Numbered from the stretch's first letter, positions 34,965-44,645 are shown. The stretch: 64,000 nucleotides of DNA from Agrobacterium fabrum str. C58 (GCF_000092025.1 NC_003062.2:990001-1054000); one strand, 5' to 3'. Made by a program: numbers and translations. Notes: a model not told the origin generated them from the sequence alone.

Positions 34965-35091
34965 CCTGTCTCTGGTCGTTGATGGGGTTTGCGATTATCT
35001 TCCTTTCAGAAATTGAAAACGGAAAACGCGGCGTGCCGGTGGTCCTACACCGATGAGAAACGCCATTTCCAAACTGAAAGGACATGAAATC

Positions 35092-35238
35092 ATGTTTACT
35101 CCGCTTCGCAAGATCGCCCGTGCCGTTCGTGGCAAGACCACCCAGGAACGCGAATTCGATTATCTCAGCGGCTCCGTGTCGAATGTCGACCTCGAGTTCC
35201 GCCAGCGCGAAATCGACCGAGGCCTGTTCCGCCGGTAA
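35092..35238 (+). CDS. DUF3563-like small protein
   Basis: 48 residues, MFTPLRKIARAVRGKTTQER then EFDYLSGSVSNVDLEFRQREIDRGLFRR. The pattern YL..SVS..DLE.RQR.ID matches the short DUF3563 proteins of unknown function seen across alpha- and betaproteobacteria. The ATG at 35092 has AAAGGA upstream; an ATG at 35053 would add 13 residues. A stretch of about 265 bp without a gene follows. Confidence 0.7.
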   Translation: MFTPLRKIARAVRGKTTQEREFDYLSGSVSNVDLEFRQREIDRGLFRR

Positions 35239-35505
35239 TGCGCTCAGCGCATGGCAGCCCTTCGCCATGCGTATGTGGTTCACGAGTTTCGCAGCCATTG
35301 TGACGCGGTCTCGTGCTCTGCCAGAAAAACAATGCGGATGCGCACCAACAAGCGCGCATCCATGACGGGAGCATCCTTCTTACTCCCGTTCCGCGGAACA
35401 TTCCGGCTCAACGCCGGAACGACGGCGAGAAGAATGTCCGGCAAAAGTTCTTTGCCGTCTACCAACCTCTTGGCGCGGCCCGGGCGATGAAATAAACTGC
35501 ACCCC

Positions 35506-36084
35506 ATGCCATTTCGTCGCCGTGAACCCGTTGGTTTTTCAGAGAAGATTCGTGACCTCTTCTGGCCGCGCACGGGTTTTTCCCGTTCGCTGCGCTATAT
35601 GAAGCTGCGTCTGCTCAGGCTTTCCGCTTCTCCCCATTCGGTTGCCGCCGGTGTCGCCATCGGTGTGGGCGTGGCGTGGACACCCTTTCTCGGTGTCCAC
35701 ATCGTCATCGCCATGGCGCTCGGTTTCCTCCTGCGCGTCAATCTCGTGGCAGCCGCGCTCGGCACCACCTTCGCCAATCCGCTGACATTTCCGTTTATCT
35801 GGGCATCCACCTGGGAACTGGGCCACTTCATCCTCGGCCGGCAGAAGACGGCAAGTGTGGGGCATGTGGATTTCGTTGCGCTGTTCAGCCATCTCGAATT
35901 CCGGCAGATATGGACGCCGGTTCTGGAACCCATGACCATCGGCGCGGTCTTTCCCGCCGCCATCAGCGCTGTCATTACCTATATCGCCGTCTACGGCCTC
36001 ATCAGCGGCTTCCAGCGGCGCAAGATGGAAAATCTCGCCCACCGCGCCGCCAATAAGAATGCTTCTCTGGAGATGTTGAAATGA
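35506..36084 (+). CDS. DUF2062 membrane protein
   Basis: 192 residues. After a basic N-terminus ([20 protein letters not shown]) come the DUF2062 features: [38 protein letters not shown] and [23 protein letters not shown], with two to three hydrophobic segments and a final one at [20 protein letters not shown]. The molecular role is unknown; in alphaproteobacteria the gene often precedes acpS. Its stop overlaps the acpS start (ATGA, 36081-36084), so translation is coupled. Confidence 0.88.
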   Translation: MPFRRREPVGFSEKIRDLFWPRTGFSRSLRYMKLRLLRLSASPHSVAAGVAIGVGVAWTPFLGVHIVIAMALGFLLRVNLVAAALGTTFANPLTFPFIWASTWELGHFILGRQKTASVGHVDFVALFSHLEFRQIWTPVLEPMTIGAVFPAAISAVITYIAVYGLISGFQRRKMENLAHRAANKNASLEMLK

Positions 36085-36485
36085 TCATTGGATTGGGCAG
36101 CGACCTGATCGACATCCGCCGCGTCGAAAAGTCGATCGAGCGTTTCGGCGAACGTTTCACGCATCGCTGTTTCACCGATATAGAGCGCGCCAAATCCGAT
36201 GGCCGTAAAAACCGCGCCGCGTCTTACGCCAAGCGTTTCGCCGCCAAGGAAGCCTGTTCCAAGGCGCTTGGAACGGGGCTTGCGAACGGCGTTTTCTGGA
36301 AGGATATGGGCGTCGTTAATCTGCCGGGCGGCAAACCGACCATGATCCTCACCAACGGGGCAGGGGCGAGGCTGGCGGCCATGCTGCCCGCCGGTCACCG
36401 CGCCAATATCCATCTGACGATCACGGACGACTTTCCCTATGCTCAGGCATTTGTGATCATCGAGGCGCTTCCCGTGAATGGGTAA
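36081..36485 (+). CDS. acpS: Holo-[acyl-carrier-protein] synthase
   Basis: 134-residue phosphopantetheinyl transferase that converts apo-ACP to holo-ACP for fatty acid synthesis. Mg2+/CoA-binding motifs are intact: [13 protein letters not shown] (D8) and [17 protein letters not shown] (Glu in AAKEA). Length is typical. It is translationally coupled to DUF2062 and followed after 206 bp by lepB. The acpS-lepB-rnc-era order is conserved in Rhizobiales. Confidence 0.96.
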   Translation: MIIGLGSDLIDIRRVEKSIERFGERFTHRCFTDIERAKSDGRKNRAASYAKRFAAKEACSKALGTGLANGVFWKDMGVVNLPGGKPTMILTNGAGARLAAMLPAGHRANIHLTITDDFPYAQAFVIIEALPVNG

Positions 36486-36691
36486 GGCGCGCTGCCGCCG
36501 TAAAGGCGCTCTATTTGCAGAGGTGTCACAGAAGCGCTTCCCTTCGGGCTGGAAAGGTTCTAGAGAAGTCGCAGAAATATGAAAGCGTTGCCGGCTGCGT
36601 GAAACAGCATCACCCGCCGCAGGCGCGATAAGCAACGGCCCGGGAGCTTCTGAAATCGAAGGAGCCGGGGAACAATCAGGCAGGTCTATAA

Positions 36692-37438
36692 GTGTCCGAA
36701 AAAGCTGAGAAGAAGCAGAACGCCCTCTGGGAGAACGTCAAGGTCATCATTCAGGCGCTGCTGCTGGCAATGGTCATCCGCACCGTGCTGTTTCAGCCCT
36801 TCACGATCCCGTCAGGCTCGATGATGCCGACACTTCTGGTTGGCGATTATCTGTTCGTCAACAAGTTCTCCTACGGCTATTCGAAATATTCGCTGCCCTT
36901 TTCGCCGAACCTCTTTTCCGGCCGCATCCTCGAATTCAGCAAGCCGAAGCGCGGCGATGTCGTGGTCTTCCGCCTGCCGCCCAATCCTGAAGTGGATTAC
37001 ATCAAGCGTCTCGTCGGCTTGCCCGGTGACCGCGTGCAGGTGACGAACGGCGTGCTGTTCATCAACGGCCAGCCGGTTCCGAAGCAGCCCGATGGCACCT
37101 TCACCTCCGATTATCGGGCCGATCCGGGCACCAATGTGCCGGTCTTCCGCGAAACGCTAGACAATGGCGTCACTTACGACACGCTCGACCAGTCGCCCGA
37201 CTCACGCGGCGACAACACCCGCGAATTCGTGGTGCCCGAAGGCCATTATTTCATGATGGGCGACAACAGAGATAATTCGCTCGACAGCCGTTTCGACGTC
37301 GGTTTCGTACCGGAAGAAAACCTGATCGGCCGCGCCAGCGTCATCTTCTTCTCGCTGGGCAATGACACGCCGTTCAGCCGCATTTGGGAATGGCCTGCCA
37401 ACATGCGTTGGGACCGCCTGTTCAAGGTTGTGGGATGA
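36692..37438 (+). CDS. lepB: Signal peptidase I
   Basis: 248-residue inner-membrane serine/lysine protease removing signal peptides. One N-terminal membrane segment (NVKVIIQALLLAMVIRTVLF) precedes the catalytic Ser43 in FTIPSGSMMPTLLVGD; the general-base Lys is in VDYIKRLVGLPGDRVQV, and the box GDNRDNSLDSR closes the signature. The start is GTG at 36692 after CAGG. The stop overlaps the rnc start by 4 bp. Confidence 0.96.
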   Translation: MSEKAEKKQNALWENVKVIIQALLLAMVIRTVLFQPFTIPSGSMMPTLLVGDYLFVNKFSYGYSKYSLPFSPNLFSGRILEFSKPKRGDVVVFRLPPNPEVDYIKRLVGLPGDRVQVTNGVLFINGQPVPKQPDGTFTSDYRADPGTNVPVFRETLDNGVTYDTLDQSPDSRGDNTREFVVPEGHYFMMGDNRDNSLDSRFDVGFVPEENLIGRASVIFFSLGNDTPFSRIWEWPANMRWDRLFKVVG

Positions 37439-38154
37439 GCAAGACCAAGCCGCTTTCCGCGGACGAAATTTCCCGTCTGGAAGCGTTGATCGGATATGAA
37501 TTCAAGGAAAAGGCCCGGCTCGACCGGGCCTTGACCCATGCCAGCGCCCGTTCCGCCGCCGCCGGAAATTACGAGCGGCTCGAATTTCTGGGCGACCGCG
37601 TTCTCGGTCTCTGCGTCGCCGAACTGCTGTTTTCCACCTTCCGTAATGCCAGCGAAGGCGAATTGTCCGTCCGGCTGAACCAGCTTGTCAGCGCTGAATC
37701 CTGCGCCGCAATCGGCGACGAAATGGGCCTGCATAATTTCATTCGCACTGGATCAGATGTGAAGAAGCTGACCGGCAAGGCGATGCTGAACGTGCGCGCC
37801 GATGTGGTCGAAAGCCTGATCGCCACCCTCTATCTGGATGGCGGGCTGGAAGCGTCGCGCAAATTCATTCTGAAATATTGGCAGGGCCGCGCAACCAGCG
37901 TGGATGCCGGGCGGCGTGACGCCAAGACCGAATTGCAGGAATGGGCGCATGCCCGATTTGCGGCGACGCCCGCTTACCGGGTTGACGATCGCTCCGGACC
38001 GGATCACGATCCCAGCTTCACCGTGACGGTGGAAATTCCCGGCGTGAAGCCGGAAACCGGCGTTGAGCGCTCCAAGCGCGCGGCCGAACAGGTGGCGGCA
38101 ACCAGATTGCTGGAACGCGAAGGCGTCTGGCGGAAAAGCCCCACCGGAAACTGA
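37435..38154 (+). CDS. rnc: Ribonuclease III
   Basis: 239-residue double-strand-specific endoribonuclease for rRNA and mRNA processing. The signature NYERLEFLGDRVLGLCVAELL supplies the Glu/Asp metal ligands, with the second acidic set in NVRADVVESLIATLYLDGG, and a C-terminal dsRNA-binding domain (DAKTELQEWAHAR to AAEQVAATRLLE). The start is the ATG overlapping the lepB stop at 37435-37438; the longer frame from 37384 runs inside lepB. It is followed by era after 74 bp. Confidence 0.96.
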   Translation: MSKTKPLSADEISRLEALIGYEFKEKARLDRALTHASARSAAAGNYERLEFLGDRVLGLCVAELLFSTFRNASEGELSVRLNQLVSAESCAAIGDEMGLHNFIRTGSDVKKLTGKAMLNVRADVVESLIATLYLDGGLEASRKFILKYWQGRATSVDAGRRDAKTELQEWAHARFAATPAYRVDDRSGPDHDPSFTVTVEIPGVKPETGVERSKRAAEQVAATRLLEREGVWRKSPTGN

Positions 38155-38228
38155 GCACCCGACGACAGGGTGCTGCAACCGAGCGCATGGCGGACCCTTT
38201 GGCCGCATGTTGAATACCTCTGACCTTG

Positions 38229-39179
38229 ATGGATATCATGACCGATCACGAAAATCCCGCCGTAACGGGCGAAGACAATGCCCTTCCGACCCGTTCCGGT
38301 TTCGTCGCCCTCATCGGCCCGACCAATGCTGGAAAATCGACGCTGGTGAACCGGCTGGTGGGCGCCAAAGTCTCGATCGTCAGCCACAAGGTGCAGACGA
38401 CGCGCGCGGTCATGCGCGGCATCGCCATTCACAAGAATGCGCAGATCGTTTTCATGGACACGCCCGGCATCTTCAAGCCGCGCCGCAGGCTCGACCGCGC
38501 CATGGTCACTTCGGCTTGGGGTGGTGCGAAGGATGCGGATCTCATTCTGCTGCTGATCGACAGCGAGCGCGGCCTGAAGGGTGATGCCGAGGCCATTCTC
38601 GAAGGGCTGAAGGATGTTCCGCAGAAGAAAATCCTGTGCCTCAACAAGATCGACCAGGTGAAGCGCGAAGACCTTCTGAAGCTCGCCGCCGCCGCCAACG
38701 AAAAGGTCGCGTTTGATCGCACCTTCATGATTTCCGCCACCAACGGTTCGGGCTGCGAAGACCTGATGGATTATCTGGTGGAGACCCTGCCGGAAGGCCC
38801 GTGGTATTATCCGGAAGACCAGATTTCCGATCTGCCGATGCGCCAGCTCGCCGCCGAAATCACCCGCGAAAAACTCTTCCTGCGCCTGCATCAGGAACTT
38901 CCCTATGCCTCGCATGTCGAGACGGAAAAGTGGGAAGAGCGCAAGGATGGCTCCGTGCGCATCGAGCAGGTGATCTATGTCGAGCGCGACAGCCAGAAGA
39001 AGATCGCGCTCGGCAAGAACGGCGATGCGATCAAGGCGATCTCCACCGCCTCGCGCAAGGAGCTGTCAGAAATCCTCGAGCAGCCGGTGCATCTCTTCCT
39101 GTTCGTGAAGGTCCGCGAGAACTGGGGCGACGACCCCGAGCGCTTCCGTGAAATGGGTCTGGAATTCCCGCGGGGTTAA
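38229..39179 (+). CDS. era: GTPase Era
   Basis: 316-residue ribosome-assembly GTPase that binds the 3' end of 16S rRNA. G1 is GPTNAGKST, G3 DTPG, G4 NKID and G5 ISATNGSG, followed by the C-terminal KH domain (about 215-300, RIEQVIYVERDSQKKIALGKNG). Starts at 38229 or 38238 are possible; neither has a clear Shine-Dalgarno, and a TTG at 38226 is also in frame, consistent with translation coupled to rnc upstream. Full length. Confidence 0.95.
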   Translation: MDIMTDHENPAVTGEDNALPTRSGFVALIGPTNAGKSTLVNRLVGAKVSIVSHKVQTTRAVMRGIAIHKNAQIVFMDTPGIFKPRRRLDRAMVTSAWGGAKDADLILLLIDSERGLKGDAEAILEGLKDVPQKKILCLNKIDQVKREDLLKLAAAANEKVAFDRTFMISATNGSGCEDLMDYLVETLPEGPWYYPEDQISDLPMRQLAAEITREKLFLRLHQELPYASHVETEKWEERKDGSVRIEQVIYVERDSQKKIALGKNGDAIKAISTASRKELSEILEQPVHLFLFVKVRENWGDDPERFREMGLEFPRG

Positions 39180-39200
39180 CGCACGCTCGGTTTTCCCCGG

Positions 39201-39235
39201 CACCTCATTCCTGTGACAAGCGCAGGAATGAGGTG
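39201..39235. repeat. Palindromic repeat, family B copy 2
   Basis: Inverted repeat CACCTCATTCCTGTG/CGCAGGAATGAGGTG around ACAAG, 15 bp with one G-T. It is homologous to copies at 16216 and 43697. It lies 21 bp after the era stop. Confidence 0.88.
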
Positions 39236-39327
39236 GGAATATCTTCGTCTACCACCGGGAACCGAACACGTTCGGGCCGGTTGTTCCAAAACAATTGGGC
39301 GCAACCTTTTTTTGATGATGGATATTC

Positions 39328-40080
39328 ATGTCGCCAAAAAAACCGAACGGAATTTCCACTACCCCGTGCCAGCAATGTCCCTTGCGCGACCTGCCGCATT
39401 TCCGGGACTTTTCCTCCTCCGAACTCGATTTTGTTTCCCGTTTCAAGACGGGGGAACTCGCAGTGGAAAGCGGCTCTGTCATTCTGATGGAGGGCTCACA
39501 CAGCGCTCATCTTTATACTGTCCTGCATGGCTGGGCTTTCCGATACAAGACGCTGGAGGACGGGCGCCGACAGATCCTCAATTATGTGATGCCGGGCGAC
39601 CTTGTTGGCCTTCAGGGCACGGTGATGGGGGAAATGGAGCACTCCGTCGAAGCGCTGTCGCCGGTCACGCTCTGCGTCTTCGAGCGCTCCCGCCTCAATA
39701 ATCTCTTCACTGATCATCCAACGCTCGCATTTGACCTGACATGGATTGCGGCAAGCGAAGAACGCATGCTCGACAATCACCTCCTCAGCATCGGGCGTCG
39801 CACTGCCATCGAACGTGCCGCCTATCTCATTGCCTTCCTTTATCGCAAGGCCAAAGCAGCCAATTTGCTGCCTGGTGAAACACCGATCCCCGTCACCCAG
39901 CAGCATGTCGCCGACACACTCGGTCTTTCGATCGTCCACACCAATAAGACCCTGAGAAAGCTGGTCGATCGCGGCCTCATTCGCTGGATTGACAAGGGTT
40001 GCCTGGTGCTGGACGAGGCAGGCTTGAGCCATGTGGCGGGCTGGGAAAGCGACGAAAAGCGGCAAAGGCCGTTCATCTGA
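39328..40080 (+). CDS. Crp/Fnr-family transcriptional regulator
   Basis: 250-residue regulator: N-terminal cyclic-nucleotide-binding-like beta-barrel (about 25-145; MEGSHSAHLYTVLHGWAF, DGRRQILNYVMPGDLVGLQG), a dimerisation helix, then an HTH of the Crp type (TQQHVADTLGLSIVHTNKTLRKL). An N-terminal CxxC (C14, C17) and C116 exist, but the third N-terminal cysteine of FNR 4Fe-4S proteins is missing, so it is not a classical oxygen-sensing FNR. It lies between era and recO, followed by a receiver-only regulator. The effector is unknown. Confidence 0.9.
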   Translation: MSPKKPNGISTTPCQQCPLRDLPHFRDFSSSELDFVSRFKTGELAVESGSVILMEGSHSAHLYTVLHGWAFRYKTLEDGRRQILNYVMPGDLVGLQGTVMGEMEHSVEALSPVTLCVFERSRLNNLFTDHPTLAFDLTWIAASEERMLDNHLLSIGRRTAIERAAYLIAFLYRKAKAANLLPGETPIPVTQQHVADTLGLSIVHTNKTLRKLVDRGLIRWIDKGCLVLDEAGLSHVAGWESDEKRQRPFI

Positions 40081-40215
40081 TTGTTTTACGACATGTCTTT
40101 TTTAAATGACGGTGAGGCCGCAATTTGCGACTGCTGTGATCATATCTCCCGCGAGAATTATACTGGAGACTGCTTTTTTTTAGCCATGCGGTCTCGTCAT
40201 TAGGATGAAAAAATT

Positions 40216-40593
40216 ATGGTGCCACAACGGGTTATCGTCGTTGAGGATGAATATCTGGTGGCGCTTGATGTTGAAGCGGTTCTCCAGTCCATGGGTGTCG
40301 AATCGATCATCATCGCCACGACGCTTGCCCAGGCAAGACAGGTCGTTGAACAGGATGGTGCCGATTGCGTGCTTCTCGATGTCAGCCTTTCCGACGGCAA
40401 GAGCTACGATTTTGCGCGTCAGCTGCGGATGGCGGGAATTCCCTTCGGTTTCGTCAGCGGTTACGGCGACACGACGGGGTTTCCCGATGATCTCTTGCAT
40501 TCGCCTCTGCTCGGCAAGCCCTTCGGGGAAACGGAAATCATGGATTTTGTTCTTAGACTCGTCGGCATGCCGCGCGACGCCGTAAAAGAATAA
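40216..40593 (+). CDS. Single-domain response regulator
   Basis: 125-residue receiver domain without output. Acidic pocket E10/D11 in VVEDEYLVALDV, phosphoacceptor Asp in ADCVLLDVSLSDG, the Thr/Ser position in FVSGYGD and the Lys in LLGKPFGE are all present, so phosphorylation is expected. Such stand-alone receivers shuttle phosphate or bind targets (CheY/DivK/CpdR type). No histidine kinase is adjacent. The ATG at 40216 has TAGGATG upstream; an out-of-frame ATG occurs at 40205. Confidence 0.92.
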   Translation: MVPQRVIVVEDEYLVALDVEAVLQSMGVESIIIATTLAQARQVVEQDGADCVLLDVSLSDGKSYDFARQLRMAGIPFGFVSGYGDTTGFPDDLLHSPLLGKPFGETEIMDFVLRLVGMPRDAVKE

Positions 40594-40649
40594 CGTTTCG
40601 CCGCCAGATCGGTTATGATCGGGCTTGAATCGAAATTCGGACAGGTTTC

Positions 40650-41414
40650 ATGCAGTGGCAGGATGAGGCGATCATTCTCGGCGTTAAACGCCATGGCGAG
40701 ACGAGTGTCATCGCCGAGGTGATGACCCCTTCGCGCGGCCGCCATCTGGGCATGGTGCGCTCCGGCCGATCCCGCACCATGCAGCCGGTGCTGCAGGCCG
40801 GAAACCGGGTGGACGTCATCTGGCGCGCCCGCCTGCACGATCATCTCGGTGAATTCCGTATCGAACCGCTGCAATTGCGCGCAGGGCAGCTGATGGAGAC
40901 GGCAACAGCCGTATATGGCGTGCAGGCTATGGGCGCTTTGCTCAGGCTTCTGCCGGAGCGTGACCCGCATCCGCATCTTTACCAGGCGCTCGATGTCATT
41001 CTCGACAATCTCCACGATCCCGTCGATGCCGGCGAACTGTTCGTGCGCTTCGAACTGGCGGTGCTGAACGATCTCGGTTTCGGCCTCGACCTCAGCGAAT
41101 GTGCGGCGACGGGGCTGCGCAGCGATCTCATCTATGTCTCGCCAAAGACGGGCAGGGCGGTCTGCCGCACGGCGGGCGCCCCCTATGCGGCAAGGATGCT
41201 TGCGCTTCCCGCCTTTCTCGGCGAAGGCCAGTCGAAGGCTGCCGATCCCGAAAGCCTCGCGGCGGCGTTCCGGCTGACCGACCATTTCCTCCACCGGCAT
41301 GTTTACGATCCGCGCGGCCTCAATGAAAACGCCGCCCGCGACGGTTTCGTGCAGGCGGCGCTGAAGGCGCTGGAGCGAAAGGCTGAGCCGCCCGCTCTCG
41401 ATAAAGCGGTCTAG
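40650..41414 (+). CDS. recO: DNA repair protein RecO
   Basis: 254-residue recombination mediator that works with RecF/RecR to load RecA at gaps. N-terminal OB fold ([39 protein letters not shown]) followed by the helical domain with [34 protein letters not shown]; the zinc-finger cysteines seen in some RecO are reduced to C in DLSECAATG and AVCRTAG. Length is normal. Its TAG stop directly abuts repeat C2. Confidence 0.94.
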   Translation: MQWQDEAIILGVKRHGETSVIAEVMTPSRGRHLGMVRSGRSRTMQPVLQAGNRVDVIWRARLHDHLGEFRIEPLQLRAGQLMETATAVYGVQAMGALLRLLPERDPHPHLYQALDVILDNLHDPVDAGELFVRFELAVLNDLGFGLDLSECAATGLRSDLIYVSPKTGRAVCRTAGAPYAARMLALPAFLGEGQSKAADPESLAAAFRLTDHFLHRHVYDPRGLNENAARDGFVQAALKALERKAEPPALDKAV

Positions 41415-41415
41415 A

Positions 41416-41461
41416 GCATTTCCAGGAAAAGTGGACCCCGGTTTTCCGTCAGGAAATGCGC
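41416..41461. repeat. Dispersed repeat, family C copy 2
   Basis: GCATTTCCAGGAAAAGTGGA at the left end and GTCAGGAAATGCGC at the right, about 85 percent identical to the copy at 10661. It lies between the convergent recO and MFS genes, starting 2 bp after the recO stop. Confidence 0.85.
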
Positions 41462-41468
41462 TCCAGTC

Positions 41469-42683
41469 TCATGCCATAACCGGCCTTGGTGCCGGTCGCT
41501 CCTGAATGGGCCAGTGCACGATGGCCGCAAAAATCCCCATGCCAACGCCGAGCCACCAGACGATATCGTAGGTGCCGAACCGGTCATAAAGGAAGCCACC
41601 CAGCCAGACGCCTAGGAACGAGCCGATCTGGTGGGTGAGGAAAACCACGCCGCCCAGCATGCCGAGGTGACGGGTGCCGAACATGATCGCCACCAGCGCA
41701 TTGGTGGGCGGCACGGTGGAAAGCCACAGAATGCCCATGAAGGAGGCGAAGAGGATGACCGAAAGCGGCGATTGCGGCAGCAGCAGGAAGGCCGTGACCA
41801 CGACCGAGCGGGCAATATAGATATAGGCGAGCAGATAGGGTTTCGAATAACGCTGGGCGATAACCCCGGCGGCAAGCGACCCAATGATGTTGAAGAAGCC
41901 GATCAGCGCCATGGCGATGACCGCGTAACGTGGTTCTATGCCGATATCGCCGAGATAGGCCGGGAAATGTGCTGTTATGAAGGCCACCTGAAAACCGCAG
42001 ACGAAGAAACCGGTGGTCAGAAGCAGATAGCTCTTGTGGCCAAGCGCCTCCTTCAGCGCTTCGCCCACCGTCTGCTGAAACTGCGCCTGCGACTGGCTGC
42101 CGGAGGAGGAATTGCCGCGCATCGGCCATGCCAGCAGCGGAACGAGCACCATCATGGCAGCCAGCCAGACGAGGCTGTCCGACCATCCATAGGCGGAAAT
42201 CAGCCCTTGGCTGATAGGTGCAAACAGGAACATGCCGGCCGAACCCGCCGCCGTACCGATGCCGAAGGCAAGCGAGCGCTGCTGCGGCGTGACATGGCGC
42301 GCGAAGGCGGAAAGAATGACGCTGAAGGAACCGGCGGCAATGCCAAGCCCGACAAGCACGCCGCCGCCAAAATGCAGCCAGAAGGGCGAGGTGCCGAAGG
42401 ACATGCAGACGAGACCTGCGGCATAAAGAATGCCTGACAGAACGAGCACGCGGCCCGTGCCGTATTTATCCGCAATCGCGCCGAAGAACGGCTGGCCAAG
42501 ACCCCAGAACAGGTTCTGCAAAGCCATGGCAAGACCGAAGGTGGAACGATCCCAGCCGGTATCGGCAAGCATCGGTAACTGGAAGAACCCCATGGCCGAA
42601 CGGGGACCGAAGGTCATGACCGCAATCAGCGACCCGGCTGCGATGATCAGCCAGGGCATGGTCTGGCGTGTGGCTTGCGACAT
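41469..42683 (-). CDS. MFS transporter, monocarboxylate/oxalate-formate type
   Basis: 404-residue permease with twelve hydrophobic segments. N-terminal WLIIAAGSLIAVMTFGPRSAMGFFQLPML and GQPFFGAIADKYGTGRVLVLSG (loop 2-3 motif) resemble the oxalate:formate antiporter/MCT branch of MFS. The substrate is probably an organic anion, unproven. The ATG at 42683 has GGGGGA six bases upstream; ATG 42689 is an alternative. No metabolic genes adjoin it. Confidence 0.85.
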   Translation of the reverse strand: MSQATRQTMPWLIIAAGSLIAVMTFGPRSAMGFFQLPMLADTGWDRSTFGLAMALQNLFWGLGQPFFGAIADKYGTGRVLVLSGILYAAGLVCMSFGTSPFWLHFGGGVLVGLGIAAGSFSVILSAFARHVTPQQRSLAFGIGTAAGSAGMFLFAPISQGLISAYGWSDSLVWLAAMMVLVPLLAWPMRGNSSSGSQSQAQFQQTVGEALKEALGHKSYLLLTTGFFVCGFQVAFITAHFPAYLGDIGIEPRYAVIAMALIGFFNIIGSLAAGVIAQRYSKPYLLAYIYIARSVVVTAFLLLPQSPLSVILFASFMGILWLSTVPPTNALVAIMFGTRHLGMLGGVVFLTHQIGSFLGVWLGGFLYDRFGTYDIVWWLGVGMGIFAAIVHWPIQERPAPRPVMA

Positions 42684-42847
42684 GAACATTCCCCCATCGC
42701 AGCGCGCACCCAAAAAAAAGGGCCATGGCTTGCTGCGGATTCCTCTATGATGGGATGAATATTATCTTTTGTCAGGCTGTCCCACTAGCGACTTTTCTTG
42801 ACGGCCATTATTCATGGCATTGATGGAATACGGTCGGAGCGACGACG

Positions 42848-43582
42848 ATGAAACAGAATATCTACGACGACGCAGGATTTTTCGAACGTTATAGCGCCAT
42901 GCCGCGTTCCATCGAGGGTTTGCGCCAGGCCGGCGAATGGCATGAGCTGCGCGCCATGTTGCCGGACCTGAAAGGCAGGTCTTTTCTCGATCTCGGTTGC
43001 GGTTTCGGCTGGCATTGTCGTTATGCGGCGGAGCAGGGGGCGGCCCGCATTGTCGGCGTCGATCTCTCGGAAAACATGCTGCGCCGCGCTGCCGAAATCA
43101 ATGGCGGGCCGGGCATCGATTATCGCCGGGCGGCGATCGAAGACATCGATTTTCCGCGGGAGAGTTTCGATGTGGTGCTGAGTTCGCTCGCGCTCCACTA
43201 CGTCCGTGATCTCGACGCGGCATTCGCAAAGATTTTCGCTGTGCTGAAGGCGGGCGGCGATTTCGTGTTTTCCATTGAGCATCCGGTCTTCACGGCGCTG
43301 GAAAAACAGGACTGGTTTTATGGCGAGGGTGGCGAAATCCTGCACTGGCCGCTCGACAACTACCAGAACGAGGGCGTGCGCCACTCCAACTGGATGGCGG
43401 ATGATGTAGTCAAATATCACCGCACCGTGTCAGGCATTCTCAATGGCTTGCTGTCTGCCGGTTTTGCCCTGACGCAGCTGGCGGAACCACGGCCTGATCC
43501 GGCTTTGATGGCCGAGCGGCCAGAACTGAAGCACGAGGATCGCCGCCCGATCTTTCTGATTGTCGGGGCGAAGAAGCCGTGA
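42848..43582 (+). CDS. Class I SAM-dependent methyltransferase
   Basis: 244 residues. SAM-binding motif I FLDLGCGFGWHCRYAAEQGA, motif II acidic VGVDLSENMLRRA, and motif IV FDVVLSSLALHYVRDLD are clear (UbiE/Methyltransf_11-like). The C-terminal half (WPLDNYQNEGVRHSNWM, VVKYHRTVSGILNGLLSAGF) contains the substrate lid. The acceptor cannot be named. It is monocistronic, convergent with the MOSC gene, with repeat B3 between. Confidence 0.88.
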   Translation: MKQNIYDDAGFFERYSAMPRSIEGLRQAGEWHELRAMLPDLKGRSFLDLGCGFGWHCRYAAEQGAARIVGVDLSENMLRRAAEINGGPGIDYRRAAIEDIDFPRESFDVVLSSLALHYVRDLDAAFAKIFAVLKAGGDFVFSIEHPVFTALEKQDWFYGEGGEILHWPLDNYQNEGVRHSNWMADDVVKYHRTVSGILNGLLSAGFALTQLAEPRPDPALMAERPELKHEDRRPIFLIVGAKKP

Positions 43583-43696
43583 CTTGAGACTCCGCATCGC
43601 ATTTGCGGGTGTGAAACAATGATGGAGATCGGCGCGTCCAGCCCAAGTCCTTGGGCTGAAAATAGTCTCTCCGCCGCGCCGACGCGCGTCGGCTGG

Positions 43697-43719
43697 ATTC
43701 CTGTGACGAGCACAGGAAT
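43697..43719. repeat. Palindromic repeat, family B copy 3
   Basis: Core ATTCCTGTG/CACAGGAAT around ACGAG, 9 bp perfect; the outer bases of the family are not paired here. It sits between convergent genes. Confidence 0.85.
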
Positions 43720-43791
43720 GAGGGAGAGAGGGTGTGCCATCTATGAGAACATGAAGCCTGCTGCGGGTCCCGTTAGAACCAAGCCGCCTGC

Positions 43792-44634
43792 CTACCGCCG
43801 CTTGATCGCCCAGCCCTCCGGCCGTTCCTCGACCACTCTTGCTACATCGCCGACGGACAGCCTGCCTTCTCCGCGCGGCGTCACATTCCAGCCGAACAGT
43901 GGACCCGGCACGCGCCGGTCGCCGGACATGCGAATGCGGCCCATGGCTTTCATGGGGGAGGGCACGTCGCGGGAGCCGGTCATCTGGTCCTGCGTGGTCA
44001 TGATGCAGCGGGCGCAGGGTTTGACGAGATCGAAACGAATGCCGCCGATCTCGATGGCAGCCCAGCGGTCCTCCGCCCAGGCCTCTTCCGTCTCCAGCAC
44101 GATATTCGGCCGGAACCGCTCCATGCCCACGGCGTCTTCGCCATTTCCGCGCATGTTGTCGTTGAGTGCGGCAAGCGAGGCGGTGGTGGTGACGAGGATC
44201 TGGTAGCCATCCGCAAAGGTGACGGGTGTCTCATTGCCCGTCCATTCAAGGCTTGCGATGCGTTTTGCGGCATCGTCAAAGAATACCAGCTTCACCTCGC
44301 GCCCAAGCCAGGCCGAGAGTGTGTCGTTGGTTTCATCATCGGCGATATTGGCGCTGACGATTGATTTCCACACCGCCACATCCATACGCTGCCCGGAGGG
44401 TCTTGCGAAAATCTCGCCGCTCCTCTCGCGCGAAAGCGCCATGCCGCCATCCTCATGCCGCGCCAGCACGGTGGCGATGGCGGGCAACTCGCGCTGGGTG
44501 ATGAAATGGCCGGAAGGGTCGGTCAGCATGGCGCGGCGGTCTCCCGGCAGGCCTTCGGCCGAAACGGCGCTTTCCTTAAGCGCAATGCCGCGCGCGCTCT
44601 TCAGCGGATAGATGTTGAGTTCGGTCACAAGCAT
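43792..44634 (-). CDS. MOSC-domain protein (YcbX-like)
   Basis: 280 residues: MOSC N-terminal beta-barrel (LVTELNIYPLKSARGIALKES, AEGLPGDRRAML) and C-terminal MOSC domain (about 125-270) with the conserved Cys in LVKPCARCIMTTQD. YcbX-type proteins use molybdenum cofactor and reduce N-hydroxylated compounds; a ferredoxin domain is absent here, so it needs a partner or has another role. The ATG at 44634 has GAGGA upstream; a TTG at 44649 overlaps the stop of the HD gene. It is the last gene of a three-gene minus-strand operon. Confidence 0.88.
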   Translation of the reverse strand: MLVTELNIYPLKSARGIALKESAVSAEGLPGDRRAMLTDPSGHFITQRELPAIATVLARHEDGGMALSRERSGEIFARPSGQRMDVAVWKSIVSANIADDETNDTLSAWLGREVKLVFFDDAAKRIASLEWTGNETPVTFADGYQILVTTTASLAALNDNMRGNGEDAVGMERFRPNIVLETEEAWAEDRWAAIEIGGIRFDLVKPCARCIMTTQDQMTGSRDVPSPMKAMGRIRMSGDRRVPGPLFGWNVTPRGEGRLSVGDVARVVEERPEGWAIKRR

Positions 44635-44645
44635 CTTCGATATCC

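Noticed and set aside
39328..40080. FNR-type 4Fe-4S oxygen sensor
   Set aside because: Only C14 and C17 are present at the N-terminus; the third N-terminal cysteine required by FNR is missing.
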